Source of the DNA: DAOSXA01 sp964526835
GTDB taxonomy: Bacteria > Zixibacteria > MSB-5A5 > GN15 > FEB-12
NCBI GenBank assembly: GCA_964526835.1
Contig: CAZGMK010000010.1
Coordinates: forward strand, 1-64,000
Direction: 5' to 3'
Length of the DNA stretch: 64,000 bases
The translations under genes were made by a program, and so were the position numbers. Shown here piece by piece: positions 51,836 through 60,418 of this stretch (positions are counted from its first letter, which is position 1; each line of letters opens with the position of its first letter). The notes under the pieces are model-generated. The model saw nothing but the letters and a program-made list of their open reading frames with translations. It ran no database searches and was not told the DNA's origin.

Positions 51836-54010
51836 ATGGCCAAATTCAAACTCGCACTGGGACTTCACAATCATCAGCCGGTAGGGAACTTCGAGGCCGT
51901 ATTTCAGGAGGCCCACAACAAGGCCTACCGGCCGTTCCTGGAGTTGCTCCGGGAGCACGCTGCGGTGCGCCTGTCGCTGCACCAATCGGGTATCCTGTGG
52001 AATTGGCAGGAACACGCCGATCCGGAGTTTTTCGAGTTGGTCGGCAGGATGGTCGACGGCGGCCGGATTGAACTGATGACCGGCGGCTTCTATGAGCCCA
52101 TCCTGATTGGCATTCCCGGTCGGGACGCGACCGGGCAGATCGCCATGCTAAACGACTATATCAGGCGCCACTTTGAAACCGACCCCACCGGCCTGTGGCT
52201 GACCGAGCGAATCTGGGAACCGCATCTGCCGAGTCTTCTGGCTGAATCGGGGATCCGGTACCTGCCCATCGACGACACGCACTTCCTTTACGCCGGTATG
52301 AGTCTTAAGCAGTTGACCGGTCCGTTTGTGACCGAGGACCAGGGTCGCCGGGTGACTCTGTTGCCGATCCAGAAACGGCTGCGCTACCTGATACCATTCG
52401 GCAAAGTCGACGATTTGATCGGCGAACTAAAAGCCCAGGCGGAGCGCAATCCTGACGGCCTGGCGGTGTACGCCGACGACGGAGAGAAATTCGGGGTATG
52501 GCCCGACACCCATGAGCATTGCTACAAGGACGGCTGGTTGCGACGGTTCTTCGAAGCGCTGGCCGAGAACGAGGATTGGCTCGAGGTCATTACTCTCGGT
52601 GAAGCAGCAGATCTCCCCGCCGCCGGCCGGGCCTATCTGCCCAGCGCCAGCTATGCGGAGATGCTGCACTGGGCGCTGCCGACTTCGGCCGGCAGCGAGT
52701 ACGAGGACCTTGAGCACTGGCTGAAGGAGCAGGAACAGTTCGAGCGCTATAGCCGCTTCATCCGCGGCGGCCACTGGCGCGGATTCCTCACCAAGTACGA
52801 GGAGTCGAACCTGATGCACAAGCGGGCGCTGGCTGTCTCGGATCGCCTGGCCGATTGCGCCGAGAAGTACGGTAATTCAGAGGCCATCGAGAAGGCCCGC
52901 GATCGTCTCTATGCCGGTCAATGCAACTGCCCGTACTGGCACGGTGTCTTCGGCGGCCTCTATCTGCCGCACATTCGACAGGCCGTTCACACGGCGCTGA
53001 TCACGGCCGACACCGCGCTCGATTCCCTCGAACCGCCGGACCCGCCGATTGTGTCCCAGGTCGACTACGATATGGACGGCCACGATGAAATAGTCTGGCG
53101 CGACAGCGCATTCACTGCGGTTATCAAGCCTTCCGAGGGCGGAACCTTGCGCGAGCTGGCGCTGAAGGAGCACAACTTCAGCGTTACCGATACACTGACT
53201 CGTCGGCGCGAGGCCTACCACGCCAAGCTCGATCGAGCGGTGCTCAAACGGCAGAAGCGCGATTCAACCGCCTCGATACACGATCTGGTCCTCACCAAGG
53301 AACCCAATCTCAAGGAATATCTGGTCGAAGACTGGTACCTCAAGCGCTGCTTCATCGACCATTTTTTCACCGAAGATGTGGACTTCGACCGGTTCCGCAG
53401 CGGACGATACGGCGAAGAGGGCGACTTCATAGTCGAGCCCTGGCAAGCCTCCATTGACCGCGAGGGCGGGTCTGTCCAACTGCACCGAGAGGGCCACTTG
53501 TGGCGGACTGAGGGAGCCGTGCCGGTGACCATCGAGAAGACCTTCATGTTCAATGCCGGGTCGGGCCGAGTCGATGTCGATTACCGCCTGAGTACCTCCA
53601 TGGAGCGACCGGTGCGAGTCAGCTTCGGAATCGAGAACAACTTTAACTTCCAGGCCGGGCACGCCGAGGACCGCTTCGTACTGATCGATGACCATCGTCC
53701 CGAGGACTCTTACCTCGACTCATCCGGTGCCTGCGACAACCATTTCTCCGTGGCCATGCTTGATCAGTACCGCGACCTGGGCCTGGTGCTGACATCGAAC
53801 CTTTCGGGGCAACTCTGGCGATGCCCAATCTGGACAGTCTCGCTGTCCGAGGCGGGATTCGAACGAACCTATCAGGGGACAACCCTGGTCAAGGCCTTCC
53901 AACTGACGCTCACCGAAGATCCGGTCGTGATCCGCCTGTCGCTCTTCTGCGGGCGCCCGACGGACTTGCCGATCGATCGTAAGGTTCGTTCCGCCGCCGG
54001 ATCGCGTTGA
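51836..54010 (+). CDS. GH57 family glycoside hydrolase (alpha-amylase / 4-alpha-glucanotransferase-like)
   Basis: 724 residues, cytoplasmic (no signal). Family start LALGLHNHQPVGNF with the HxH of conserved region 1 (HNHQP). Conserved region with the nucleophile Glu is LWLTERIWEPHLPSLL; the acid Asp is in VYADDGEKFGVWP. GH57 C-terminal domains (DUF1925/DUF1926-like) follow, with tandem beta-sheet modules. The substrate is probably alpha-glucan or maltooligosaccharide. The start at 51836 is three bases past the MCE stop (TGAgcATG), so translation coupling is likely although the roles seem unrelated. Confidence 0.92.
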   Translation: MAKFKLALGLHNHQPVGNFEAVFQEAHNKAYRPFLELLREHAAVRLSLHQSGILWNWQEHADPEFFELVGRMVDGGRIELMTGGFYEPILIGIPGRDATGQIAMLNDYIRRHFETDPTGLWLTERIWEPHLPSLLAESGIRYLPIDDTHFLYAGMSLKQLTGPFVTEDQGRRVTLLPIQKRLRYLIPFGKVDDLIGELKAQAERNPDGLAVYADDGEKFGVWPDTHEHCYKDGWLRRFFEALAENEDWLEVITLGEAADLPAAGRAYLPSASYAEMLHWALPTSAGSEYEDLEHWLKEQEQFERYSRFIRGGHWRGFLTKYEESNLMHKRALAVSDRLADCAEKYGNSEAIEKARDRLYAGQCNCPYWHGVFGGLYLPHIRQAVHTALITADTALDSLEPPDPPIVSQVDYDMDGHDEIVWRDSAFTAVIKPSEGGTLRELALKEHNFSVTDTLTRRREAYHAKLDRAVLKRQKRDSTASIHDLVLTKEPNLKEYLVEDWYLKRCFIDHFFTEDVDFDRFRSGRYGEEGDFIVEPWQASIDREGGSVQLHREGHLWRTEGAVPVTIEKTFMFNAGSGRVDVDYRLSTSMERPVRVSFGIENNFNFQAGHAEDRFVLIDDHRPEDSYLDSSGACDNHFSVAMLDQYRDLGLVLTSNLSGQLWRCPIWTVSLSEAGFERTYQGTTLVKAFQLTLTEDPVVIRLSLFCGRPTDLPIDRKVRSAAGSR

Positions 54011-54036
54011 GGCTGTTGCGATTGGGGAGCGCTGCC

Positions 54037-54882
54037 TCAGACGACGGCAGGTGTGTCGGCCACGACCGGGAAGCCCAGCTGAAAGGTGAAATACCCATCG
54101 CTGCTGCGGAAGAGCAGGGTCAGGAAGCTGACACAGTGTTGCAGTTCCTCGGGGATATTCCCGGCGGCGAATAGTTTCGGCAGGGCGATTCTGATGTGTC
54201 GGCGACGACGGCTCAGCATCGTCATGCCGTGGCCGCAAATCTGGTTGACTATCTCACCCACGCCGTCGTGGGCATCCGCCGAATTCAAATCAGCGGGTGA
54301 ACAGCCCACCAGGCGGGCGCTGAAACGCTTGGCGGTAGTCTCATTCATGGCCAGGACCGCCTCGGCTCGCAGGTCACCGGTCAACGGCATTGCTCCGCCA
54401 ACCTGAACATGAGGAGACAACCGATTCATGGCCCATACGCCGCACAGTCGAGTGGCGTCGTCGTACTGGCCGATGACCGATGTCGTCGCCTCGATCAGGA
54501 CCCCGATCATGTCGCGGCTCGCCGCCGTCGGACGGACGTTCCAGGGGATGCTGCTCTCTGTGGCCCGCCGCAGCGTCTCGAGGTCATAGGGCCGGATCAG
54601 CACTACCTGGACAGGCTGGATCAGAGCTTCCGGGTGGGTCCAGAAATACTCCTGAGTGACACCGGCGACCACTCTCGCCGGTGGATAACTCGGCAGCACC
54701 TTCTCCAATTCGCGCAGCGACGGCGATCCCTGATCATCGAAGTCGCACAGCACTATCTGGCCGGGCCTGACTGGAGGCAGCCGGTCGGCCGGCGCAATTT
54801 CGACGTGACGGAATGGTCCGGAGGCGTACCGAAGGCCCTCGATGCGTTCCGGCGTGTTGGATATGATCAGCAGTGTCGGCAT
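54037..54882 (-). CDS. CheX-domain protein with degenerate receiver
   Basis: 281 residues. The N-terminal 125 residues look like a response-regulator receiver (LLIISNTPERIEGL ... VLCDFDD ... VVLIRPYDLETLRRA) but with no normal DD pair at the start and an Arg where receivers have the conserved Lys (KP). The C-terminal 150 residues resemble CheX/CheC phosphatases: EAVLAMNETTAKRFSARLVG, then DGVGEIVNQICGHG, where the E-x-x-N of the family's catalytic pair is present. CheX removes the phosphate from CheY. The CheY-like gene lies 24 bases upstream on the same strand, so the pair probably acts as a phosphorylation switch. Confidence 0.8.
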   Translation of the reverse strand: MPTLLIISNTPERIEGLRYASGPFRHVEIAPADRLPPVRPGQIVLCDFDDQGSPSLRELEKVLPSYPPARVVAGVTQEYFWTHPEALIQPVQVVLIRPYDLETLRRATESSIPWNVRPTAASRDMIGVLIEATTSVIGQYDDATRLCGVWAMNRLSPHVQVGGAMPLTGDLRAEAVLAMNETTAKRFSARLVGCSPADLNSADAHDGVGEIVNQICGHGMTMLSRRRRHIRIALPKLFAAGNIPEELQHCVSFLTLLFRSSDGYFTFQLGFPVVADTPAVV

Positions 54883-54905
54883 TGACGAACGAGAGGTGAA
54901 CGGGC

Positions 54906-55274
54906 TTAGACGGCCAGGAGCTCCTCGATTTTGGCCGCCAGGCTCTCGCCGGTGAACGGCTTGACCAGATAGCCGTTGGCGCCTGCCTTGATGGCCTTTA
55001 TCACGTCTTCCTCGACGCCATCGGCGGTTGCCATCAGCACGGGGATATGTTTGTAGTCATCCCGGGCTCTGATCTTCGAGAGTGTCTGATATCCGTCCAT
55101 AATCGGCATGTTCCAATCCAGGATGACCAGCCTGATATCGGCGCTCCGCTTTCTCAGGATGCCCAGGGCTTCGACCCCGTTTTCGGCCTCAAGTACGTCG
55201 AGGCCGGTCGCCTGCGCGACCTTGGCGATCTGCCTGCGCATGATGCTGGAATCTTCGACGATGAGTACGCTCAC
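54906..55274 (-). CDS. CheY-like single-domain response regulator
   Basis: 122 residues, a stand-alone receiver. VEDSSIMRR at the N-terminus supplies the acidic pair (E9 D10-type), ILDWNMPIMDGYQ the phospho-Asp, MATADG the Thr/Ala switch and VKPFTGE the Lys-Pro. W next to the phospho-site (DWNMP) is as in CheY. No flagellar or receptor genes are nearby. The CheX-like gene follows after 23 bases and is probably co-transcribed. Possible kinase partners include the hybrid kinase at 34.5 kb, but nothing in the sequence shows this. Confidence 0.95.
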   Translation of the reverse strand: MSVLIVEDSSIMRRQIAKVAQATGLDVLEAENGVEALGILRKRSADIRLVILDWNMPIMDGYQTLSKIRARDDYKHIPVLMATADGVEEDVIKAIKAGANGYLVKPFTGESLAAKIEELLAV

Positions 55275-55418
55275 GCTCTTCTCCGGTTCTGATTCTTGTG
55301 CTTCTACCTATGGGTGTAATCGGCAGATGACCAGCCATTCTGAAGCCGGGCGAGAGTAGCGGAAACATGCCCCGAGCAGGAGCAGCCTCGATAATGATGA
55401 CCGGAGGTTACGGCGGCC

Positions 55419-56357
55419 TTACTCGGGGAAGAACTGCGAAAAGGAGTCGCTGGCTGGCTCGTAGGACGCACGGGGGCGGTGTTTCTCACGATAGAGCTGG
55501 CCCACTTCGGCCCCGGTGACAAAGACTATGGATGTGTAGTAGATCCAGAAAGCGATACCGATCAGCAATCCGTAGGTGCCGTAGATACGCTCGTAGGCGT
55601 AGAAGTTACTAACATAGTAGCCGAAAGCTTCGGCGACGACATGCCATAGCAGGGCCGCCCAGAATGCGCTCCAGAGAAGCGCCTTGCGAGGCGGGCGCTG
55701 CAGCGGGACTGCAAAGTAGATTGCGAAGAAGCCCAGGAATATCAGGCCGAAGGAAATAACCTGCACCAGCGCTATCTGGAGTGGGCCGAGATAGAAATCC
55801 TTGAGCCAACTGGTCTTATTGGCAATCCAGGCAATGAAATCCGTCCCGGGACCCACGAGGGCGATGAGTAGGAAGTACAGCAGCACCAGGCCCACGAAGC
55901 CCAGATCGCGAACCTTGCCATGAATCACAGACTCTTCCTGTTCGGTTTGATAGACGGTGTTGAGTATAGTACGCATGGCCGAGAACAGGCCGGTGGAGGC
56001 GATCACCAAACCGATCGAGCCGATTATACCGGCCCAGCTCTTGTAGGCCGTGAATTCATCCACCCGCGTCGCAATGAAATCGCGAATCCAGTTGGCCGCA
56101 TCGCTATAAGGGACAACCCGGCTGATCAGCTCGTCAATCTCCGACTTGATCGCCGGTCGATCGAGGACAATACCCAGTACCGAGAATAGAATCAGGATCA
56201 GGGGCATGAAGCAGATCAGCATCGCAAAAGCCATCCCGCCTGCCAGCAGAAAGACATGGTGATCGCCCAGACGATTGTACAAGCCGCCCAGGTAGTACCT
56301 CAGGCTGCCCCACACCTTGCCGGGAATCTGCCGGATTGTCTTGAGCTTCGGTCCCAT
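55419..56357 (-). CDS. YihY/BrkB family membrane protein
   Basis: 312 residues with six predicted membrane helices. Conserved features: GGMAFAMLICFMPLILILFSV near the N-terminus, WAGIIGSIGLVIASTGLFSAMRTILNTVYQ (typical of the family), and YGTYGLLIGIAFWIYYTSIVFVTGAEVG at the end. Once annotated as ribonuclease BN, the family is now regarded as a transporter-like membrane protein of unknown substrate. The ATG at 56357 is preferred to the GTG at 56360. The C-terminus ends in a soluble tail. Confidence 0.93.
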   Translation of the reverse strand: MGPKLKTIRQIPGKVWGSLRYYLGGLYNRLGDHHVFLLAGGMAFAMLICFMPLILILFSVLGIVLDRPAIKSEIDELISRVVPYSDAANWIRDFIATRVDEFTAYKSWAGIIGSIGLVIASTGLFSAMRTILNTVYQTEQEESVIHGKVRDLGFVGLVLLYFLLIALVGPGTDFIAWIANKTSWLKDFYLGPLQIALVQVISFGLIFLGFFAIYFAVPLQRPPRKALLWSAFWAALLWHVVAEAFGYYVSNFYAYERIYGTYGLLIGIAFWIYYTSIVFVTGAEVGQLYREKHRPRASYEPASDSFSQFFPE

Positions 56358-56424
56358 CACAACTACGAATTAACACCTTAATAGCGGCTTCTCAAATAAC
56401 GAAAACACGTCTGATTGATATTAG

Positions 56425-56453
56425 TTCGCATCCACCATCCCCTGCCGTATTAT
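56425..56453 (+). promoter_or_regulatory. Candidate promoter for leaderless LysE-family gene
   Basis: TTCGCA (56425-56430), 17 bases, TATTAT (56448-56453). Transcription would start about 56460, one or two bases from the ATG at 56462. No ribosome-binding site is present. Confidence 0.55.
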
Positions 56454-56461
56454 GTTACGGT

Positions 56462-57097
56462 ATGGAACTGGTCGCCCTCTTCATCAATTCCTTCATCGTT
56501 GGTTTCTCCGGTGCTCTCATGCCCGGTCCCCTGCTGGCTGTGGGAATCGCCGAGACACCTCGGCATGGCTGGAAGACCGGGCCAATAATCTCAATGGGAC
56601 ACGCCGTCGCCGAGGTCGGGGTGGTGGTCCTGCTGGCCCTTGGACTGGCGGCCATCACCGATCGCAGTCCCCTGGTCACCGACATCATCAGCGTAGTCGG
56701 CGGTGTTGCCCTGATCCTGATGGGTACGACCATGGCTCGGGATATCTGGCGCGGACGCGTGGATTACGAGGGCGGAAAAGAAGCGGTCCGCAGCGGGAAT
56801 CGTCGTCTGGCAGGCAGAGGCATAACCGCCTCGCTCAGTAACCCATACTGGTTTGTTTGGTGGGCCACAACCGGTCTGGCCTTTGTGGTTCGGTCACTTG
56901 AGTTTGGATGGATCGGGCCGGTAGTGTTCTATTTCGGCCACGTCATGTCGGACTTCGTCTGGTACAGCCTGGTGTCGGTGCTTCTGTGGCAGGGGCGACG
57001 CCTTCTTATCGGTAAGGGGCTCAAGGCATTGATACTGCTCTGCGCCGTCTTCTTGATGTGGCTGGGTGTGACATTCATTCTGGACGGTGTGGGCTGA
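56462..57097 (+). CDS. LysE/RhtB family exporter
   Basis: 211 residues, six membrane helices, normal size for the family. The start is LFINSFIVGFSGALMPGPLLAVGI, with the conserved G-x-x-x-PGP motif; SLSNPYWFVWW-type (ASLSNPYWFVWWATTG) is the mid-protein signature. Exports amino acids or related small molecules; the substrate cannot be inferred. It has no ribosome-binding site, and a promoter-like pair ends 8 bases upstream, which suggests a leaderless mRNA. Confidence 0.93.
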   Translation: MELVALFINSFIVGFSGALMPGPLLAVGIAETPRHGWKTGPIISMGHAVAEVGVVVLLALGLAAITDRSPLVTDIISVVGGVALILMGTTMARDIWRGRVDYEGGKEAVRSGNRRLAGRGITASLSNPYWFVWWATTGLAFVVRSLEFGWIGPVVFYFGHVMSDFVWYSLVSVLLWQGRRLLIGKGLKALILLCAVFLMWLGVTFILDGVG

Positions 57098-57142
57098 GAT
57101 TCGACGCGCCCCTCAGGGCCTGACCAGCAACCCTGCCTGCTT

Positions 57143-57160
57143 AGCGGCCGATCGGCCGCT
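57143..57160. repeat. Perfect 18-base palindrome between convergent genes
   Basis: AGCGGCCGATCGGCCGCT lies between the LysE-family stop and the phosphoesterase stop. It could act as a weak bidirectional terminator, but T-runs on both sides are only two to three bases long. Confidence 0.5.
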
Positions 57161-57209
57161 TTCGCGCAGCCGAGGGCCTTTTCTCCGCGGCACCAGCAGG
57201 CCCTCTCGA

Positions 57210-58316
57210 TCAGGGCTGCCGCAGCGTAATCATCATTATCTCGCCCGGCTTCCATAGGCGCATGCGCGGACCCCAAGTACCGGTCCCCCGGCTGACAATG
57301 ATGGTCAGGTCGTCTCGCTCGTGATAGCCGTCCATGAGGGAATTCAGATTTTGCACAACGTAAGTGAACGGCCAGATCTGGCCGCCGTGGGTGTGGCCGG
57401 ACAACATCAGATCGGCGCCTTCGGCCGCTGCCTGTTCGATTGCCTCGGGGCGGTGTGACAGGAGCACCGTAACGACTCCGTCGGGCCGAGCGGATAGCGC
57501 CTGTCGTAAGCGATCCTCCCGATCCTCGCCGCCATGACTGCGGCGATCATCGATTCCGGCTACAACCAGACCCGGCTGCAACTCATCCCATTCGTTTCGG
57601 AGCACCCGGATTCCCGCCCCCTCGAGCAGCGCCGCCGTGCTGTTCGGGCCGCTGTGATGATCGTGGTTGCCCAGGACCGCCCAAACCCCGAATGGGGCCC
57701 GAAGTTCGGCGAAGGCCGATTGCATGCTCGGATCCCCCTCGATCGCGCTATAGCCTTCTATGATATCACCCAGGATGACAACTGCATCCGGCCGCAGGGA
57801 GTTTACCTGCTCAACCCGACCCCTCAGCCAGTCCTTGTCGAGGATGGCGCCGATGTGCAAGTCCGCCAAGGCCGCGATCGTGAAGCCGTCGGCAGGCGCC
57901 GGTAAGTCTTTCATGCGAACTTCATAGCTGCTGATGACCGGCGCCCGAATTCCCTGTACAAACGCCGCAGCCGACAGCAGTACGCCCACTGTAAGTCCCA
58001 GCGTCCGAATAAGCGAAGTATGCTGCCTGATCAGAAAACCAAAACCGGTGACAATGTCGGCGAAGAAAAAGCCGCAGAAGAGCAGGAAAACAACGCCCAG
58101 CCACTGATCACCTATGATCTCGATCTTTGCCGCGAGGGATCTCGACATGTTGTCCCTCAGGAACCGCGGCGCCAGGAAGGTGGACCATAGAACGACAGCG
58201 GCGCCGGCCACGACATACCAGGGGACCAGTCGTCTGACAACCGGCAGCGAGTAGATGCGCCAGAATACATAGACATGGAAGAGAGCCCACACAGACATGA
58301 ATATCGTTCGAAACAA
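57210..58316 (-). CDS. Membrane-anchored metallophosphoesterase
   Basis: 368 residues. The N-terminal ~125 residues hold about four membrane helices. The rest is a calcineurin-like phosphoesterase with the metal motifs in order: ADLHIGAIL (D-x-H), LGDIIEG (GD), LGNHDHHSG (GNHD/E), LLSHRPE (H) and LSGHTHGGQIWP (GH-x-H). The layout (membrane helices then phosphoesterase) matches the YkuE/YaeI-like group, proposed for lipid or nucleotide substrates. The active site would be on the side reached after the last helix. It has no close operon partner. Confidence 0.92.
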   Translation of the reverse strand: MFRTIFMSVWALFHVYVFWRIYSLPVVRRLVPWYVVAGAAVVLWSTFLAPRFLRDNMSRSLAAKIEIIGDQWLGVVFLLFCGFFFADIVTGFGFLIRQHTSLIRTLGLTVGVLLSAAAFVQGIRAPVISSYEVRMKDLPAPADGFTIAALADLHIGAILDKDWLRGRVEQVNSLRPDAVVILGDIIEGYSAIEGDPSMQSAFAELRAPFGVWAVLGNHDHHSGPNSTAALLEGAGIRVLRNEWDELQPGLVVAGIDDRRSHGGEDREDRLRQALSARPDGVVTVLLSHRPEAIEQAAAEGADLMLSGHTHGGQIWPFTYVVQNLNSLMDGYHERDDLTIIVSRGTGTWGPRMRLWKPGEIMMITLRQP

Positions 58317-59056
58317 AGCTGCTCACTCCTTCAGGGGCCGCCCGTGCGGTTCTCCCAATCTAATCCATGATGTCCGACCCGGGTTTCCGGGTGTTGATAG
58401 TCTTAGTAACCGCGGTGCATCTTGATATGTGTCAATCAACCTCCGAACGGAACAGGACAGTCATCCGACACTCTGCTGAAGTCTGTCAGCCGTATGCTGC
58501 GATCCAGCACACAGCAAAGCTGAGCAGCGTGTGGATCATCGAACGGACGAAGCAGGTGGACACTCAGGCGATCGTCAGACATGGGAAGATAATACGTAGT
58601 CGGCCGATCCGGGACAAGTCGCATGTTCGCGCGAGGGTATTGTCGCGCCGGGTTAGCCGAATAGTATCCGAATGAACGCGTACTTCTCTTCAAGGCTCAG
58701 GTGTAGTACTCAGTTGATGCCCGTCACGGGACACCGGCCGGATTCGCCGCGAGCCGGGTTACGACGACCCCGCACCTGGCGGCTTGTTGAAGTTGTCCCG
58801 TACCATCCATTGAGCATGTTGCCTGCTGTTGGTCGGGCGACGCATGGCTTCCTTCTGCGCGGCGGAACCGCCCCACTCGCGCCGTCGCGTGGCTTGTCTG
58901 CGCGGCCTCTCATCGGGTGCAAGACTATTCCGCCGGCTCGAGAGACATAAGTTCTGGAACATCGAGACACCAATTGCCCTAGATAAGATTAATCTGGAAC
59001 CTGGCCCGGCCTGTCGTATAATGTGATCCGAGAAGTACCTGTTGCAACGAGGTCCA
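58317..59056. other. Gene-free region before the RND operon
   Basis: About 740 bases without a supportable gene on either strand; short open frames in it look non-coding. The only clear signal is the promoter at 58994-59022. Confidence 0.5.
58994..59022 (+). promoter_or_regulatory. Promoter of the RND efflux operon
   Basis: A perfect TATAAT at 59017-59022 (CGTATAATGTG), with a weak -35 (CTGGAA at 58994-58999, 17-base spacer). Transcription from about 59029 leaves a short leader of about 28 bases before the adaptor ATG. Confidence 0.6.
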
Positions 59057-60418
59057 ATGATACTACACCGATATAGTCGTCCACACCAATCTGTAATCGC
59101 CATTGCCTTCAATTCGCTATGCGTGCTGTTGCTTCTATCCGGCTGTTCCGGCCAACCCGACGGCAGCCCCGGAAGGGCAGGTGAGCGGCCCATGCCGGCA
59201 GTCGAGGCGGTACAGGCCAGGCACGGCAGCCTCCCCCTCACCGAACGGCTCAGCGGGATTGTGCGGGCGCAGAACCAGGTAGAGCTATACCCACAGGTCA
59301 GCGCTGAGATCGTCGCGGTAAACGTGCAGAACGGGGACCTGGTTGAAGCCGGCCAGCCGCTCATTCGGCTTCGCGATACTCAATTGCGCGAACAACTGAA
59401 GCAGGCCGAGGCGAACCACCAGATCACTCTGGCTCAGGCTAGGCAGGCCGATGCCGAGCACCAGCGTCTCCAGGCCGAGCTTGGTCGCGCCACCAGTCTG
59501 GTCGAGAAGGAACTAATCAGCCCGACCGAATTCGAGACAATCCAGGCACAAGCTATCGCCGCCGAGGCCGCCGCCGAACTGGCCCAGGCCAGGGTGGCGC
59601 AAGCTCAAGCAACCGTCGATGAACGAATAGAAGCGCTGTCTCGCACGGTTGTGCGCGCGCCGGTCGACGGCTCTGTCGGCAACCGCAACGCCGAAATCGG
59701 CATGTTGGTGGGACCGAATACGAGAGTCCTGACCCTCGGTCAACTGGATTCGGTGCGGGTGGAAATCGTGCTTACTGATCGCATGCTGTCCTACATCAAG
59801 AAAAGCCAGCGGTCCGAGGTGGCCTCGGCCAACCTTCCGTCAGGCACAATTGAAGGACCGATAGCTCGTATCTCGCCGTTCCTGCATCCGGTTGCGCACA
59901 GTACGGTGGCCGAGATTGACCTGCCGAACCCGAATCACACCCTCAAGCCGGGTATGTTCGTGGCCGTGGATGTCTTCTACGGCGAGAGCGAACAGGCCAC
60001 GTTGATCCCGCTGAGCGCCTTGTGGGAGAACGCCGCCACCGCTACCATCGGCGTCTTCGTCAGCCGTGATTCTTTGATCGGCGAGCCGGTGACTGTCTTC
60101 GACAATCCCAGGGACGGTTCGCTCAGCGGACCAGTGTGGTTTCGATTTGTACCTGTCGAGGTGATAGCCAGGGGCTCAATGAGTGCGGGAGTCGTGGGAG
60201 TCGAGTCGGGGAACTGGGTGGTCACCATCGGACAGGACCTGCTGGGAGCGGACTCCGGGCAGGCGCGGGTCCGTCCCGTGAACTGGGAATGGGTCGAGGA
60301 ACTGCAGCAAATGCAGCGCGAGGACCTGCTCAACGAGATCATTGAGCAGCAACGGAGAAGCTCGGTCGATTCGGCCTTGATCGGACTGCATTCGGTGTTG
60401 CGTGAAGGGGCCTCATGA
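59057..60418 (+). CDS. RND efflux periplasmic adaptor (membrane fusion protein), lipoprotein
   Basis: 453 residues. Exported with a lipobox (LLLLSGC). The order is N-terminal linker, beta-barrel and lipoyl halves (LSGIVRAQNQVELYPQVSAEIVAV and later VVRAPVDGSVGNRNAEIGMLV), a coiled-coil hairpin (~120-205, QLREQLKQAEANHQITLAQARQ) and a membrane-proximal domain. It bridges the inner-membrane pump to an outer-membrane channel. The ATG at 59057 has GAGG 5 bases before; an upstream TTG at 59042 is unlikely. Stop overlaps the permease start (ATGA). No TolC-like gene follows. Confidence 0.95.
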   Translation: MILHRYSRPHQSVIAIAFNSLCVLLLLSGCSGQPDGSPGRAGERPMPAVEAVQARHGSLPLTERLSGIVRAQNQVELYPQVSAEIVAVNVQNGDLVEAGQPLIRLRDTQLREQLKQAEANHQITLAQARQADAEHQRLQAELGRATSLVEKELISPTEFETIQAQAIAAEAAAELAQARVAQAQATVDERIEALSRTVVRAPVDGSVGNRNAEIGMLVGPNTRVLTLGQLDSVRVEIVLTDRMLSYIKKSQRSEVASANLPSGTIEGPIARISPFLHPVAHSTVAEIDLPNPNHTLKPGMFVAVDVFYGESEQATLIPLSALWENAATATIGVFVSRDSLIGEPVTVFDNPRDGSLSGPVWFRFVPVEVIARGSMSAGVVGVESGNWVVTIGQDLLGADSGQARVRPVNWEWVEELQQMQREDLLNEIIEQQRRSSVDSALIGLHSVLREGAS

